Positions 6,448 through 6,499 of a DNA stretch of 6,499 bases are shown one piece after another (position 1 is the stretch's first letter; every line of letters begins with the position of its first letter). The DNA is from Actinomycetes bacterium. Its GTDB lineage: Bacteria > Actinomycetota > Acidimicrobiia > Acidimicrobiales > RAAP-2. The translations under genes and the position numbers were made by a program. The notes under the pieces are model-generated. The model was given only the letters and a program-made list of their open reading frames with translations. It did no database searches and had not been told where the DNA came from. The stretch lies in NCBI GenBank assembly GCA_021849765.1, contig JAJZSM010000092.1, positions 1 to 6,499 of the forward strand. The letters are read 5' to 3'.

Positions 6448-6453
6448 TGTTTT

Positions 6454-6460
6454 CTCTCCT
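6454..6460 (-). promoter_or_regulatory. Strong Shine-Dalgarno for the YceI gene
   Basis: AGGAGAG on the minus strand lies six bases before the ATG at 6447. It fixes that start codon and is the only strong Shine-Dalgarno in the window. Confidence 0.85.
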
Positions 6461-6470
6461 AGATACGAAC

Positions 6471-6492
6471 ACTGGTTTGTGTTGACACCAGT
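6471..6492. promoter_or_regulatory. Inverted repeat ACTGGT-N10-ACCAGT, possible operator
   Basis: Six-base arms ACTGGT (6471-6476) and ACCAGT (6487-6492) are exact reverse complements separated by ten bases. A nested GTGT/ACAC pair lies inside. The repeat overlaps the end of the YceI -10 box and its expected transcription start, where a repressor would block initiation. The regulator is not in the window. MarR-type regulators are sometimes found beside YceI genes, so a divergent one is possible but unproven. Confidence 0.4.
6482..6487 (+). promoter_or_regulatory. Possible plus-strand -35 box (TTGACA) of a divergent promoter
   Basis: A perfect TTGACA lies on the plus strand inside the inverted repeat. 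Its -10 box would fall just past the window end at about 6505, so only half can be seen. If real, it would drive a divergent gene to the right and share the operator with the YceI promoter. Confidence 0.25.
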
Positions 6493-6495
6493 ATA
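6490..6495 (-). promoter_or_regulatory. Putative -10 box (TATACT) of the YceI promoter
   Basis: TATACT on the minus strand differs from TATAAT by one base and sits in a locally AT-rich patch. Transcription would start near 6483, giving a leader of about 35 nt that includes the Shine-Dalgarno. The matching -35 would be beyond base 6499, so this is half a promoter. A second weak candidate, TATCTA, directly precedes the Shine-Dalgarno and is too close to the start codon to be preferred. Confidence 0.45.
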
Positions 6496-6499
6496 GTTG

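Noticed and set aside
1..6499. CRISPR, transposon, phage, toxin-antitoxin or other defence system
   Set aside because: No repeat array, transposase, integrase, terminal repeats or known defence motif appears on either strand; the genes are housekeeping or metabolic.

Overview
The window is GC-rich, with G or C at most third codon positions, and every gene lies on the minus strand. It looks like an actinobacterial chromosome segment, possibly Acidimicrobiia. This rests on GC content, GTG starts, the actinobacterial form of MnmA (a Gly-Cys-Cys-Ser motif near residue 43 and an Asn-Pro-Cys-x-x-Cys-Asn catalytic loop), and the order cysteine desulfurase, mnmA, ligA, which I recall in similar form from mycobacteria. 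The class-level placement is only an impression.

The layout is given in transcription order, from the right edge to the left. First comes a regulatory region at the right edge (about 6454-6499), with a strong Shine-Dalgarno, a TATACT -10 box, an inverted repeat and a possible outward promoter for a gene beyond the window. It drives a YceI-family protein (5902-6447), which is followed by a perfect 34-bp palindrome (5845-5878), probably a terminator. A compact run then follows: an undescribed 38-residue one-helix membrane protein (5714-5830), an MFS_3-type exporter (4431-5681), a Sad/GabD-type aldehyde dehydrogenase (3062-4426), a cysteine desulfurase (1908-3062), the tRNA 2-thiouridylase MnmA (812-1873), and the N-terminal 271 residues of NAD-dependent DNA ligase LigA, cut by the left edge (1-815). 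From the exporter to ligA, junctions are overlaps of 1-4 nt or gaps of 4-34 nt, so co-transcription is likely.

The cysteine desulfurase and MnmA form an obvious functional pair: cysteine sulfur passes to MnmA for 2-thiolation of U34 in tRNA-Lys, -Glu and -Gln. LigA is a housekeeping passenger. The aldehyde dehydrogenase, exporter and small membrane protein have no evident link to tRNA thiolation.

No mobile element, CRISPR array, RNA gene or defence system is visible. The points most worth a second look are a 19-base element placed identically at the starts of the aldehyde dehydrogenase and mnmA genes (possibly a leaderless internal promoter), the small membrane protein with its own apparent leaderless promoter abutting the palindrome, and a cysteine desulfurase lacking the usual PLP-contacting glutamine.
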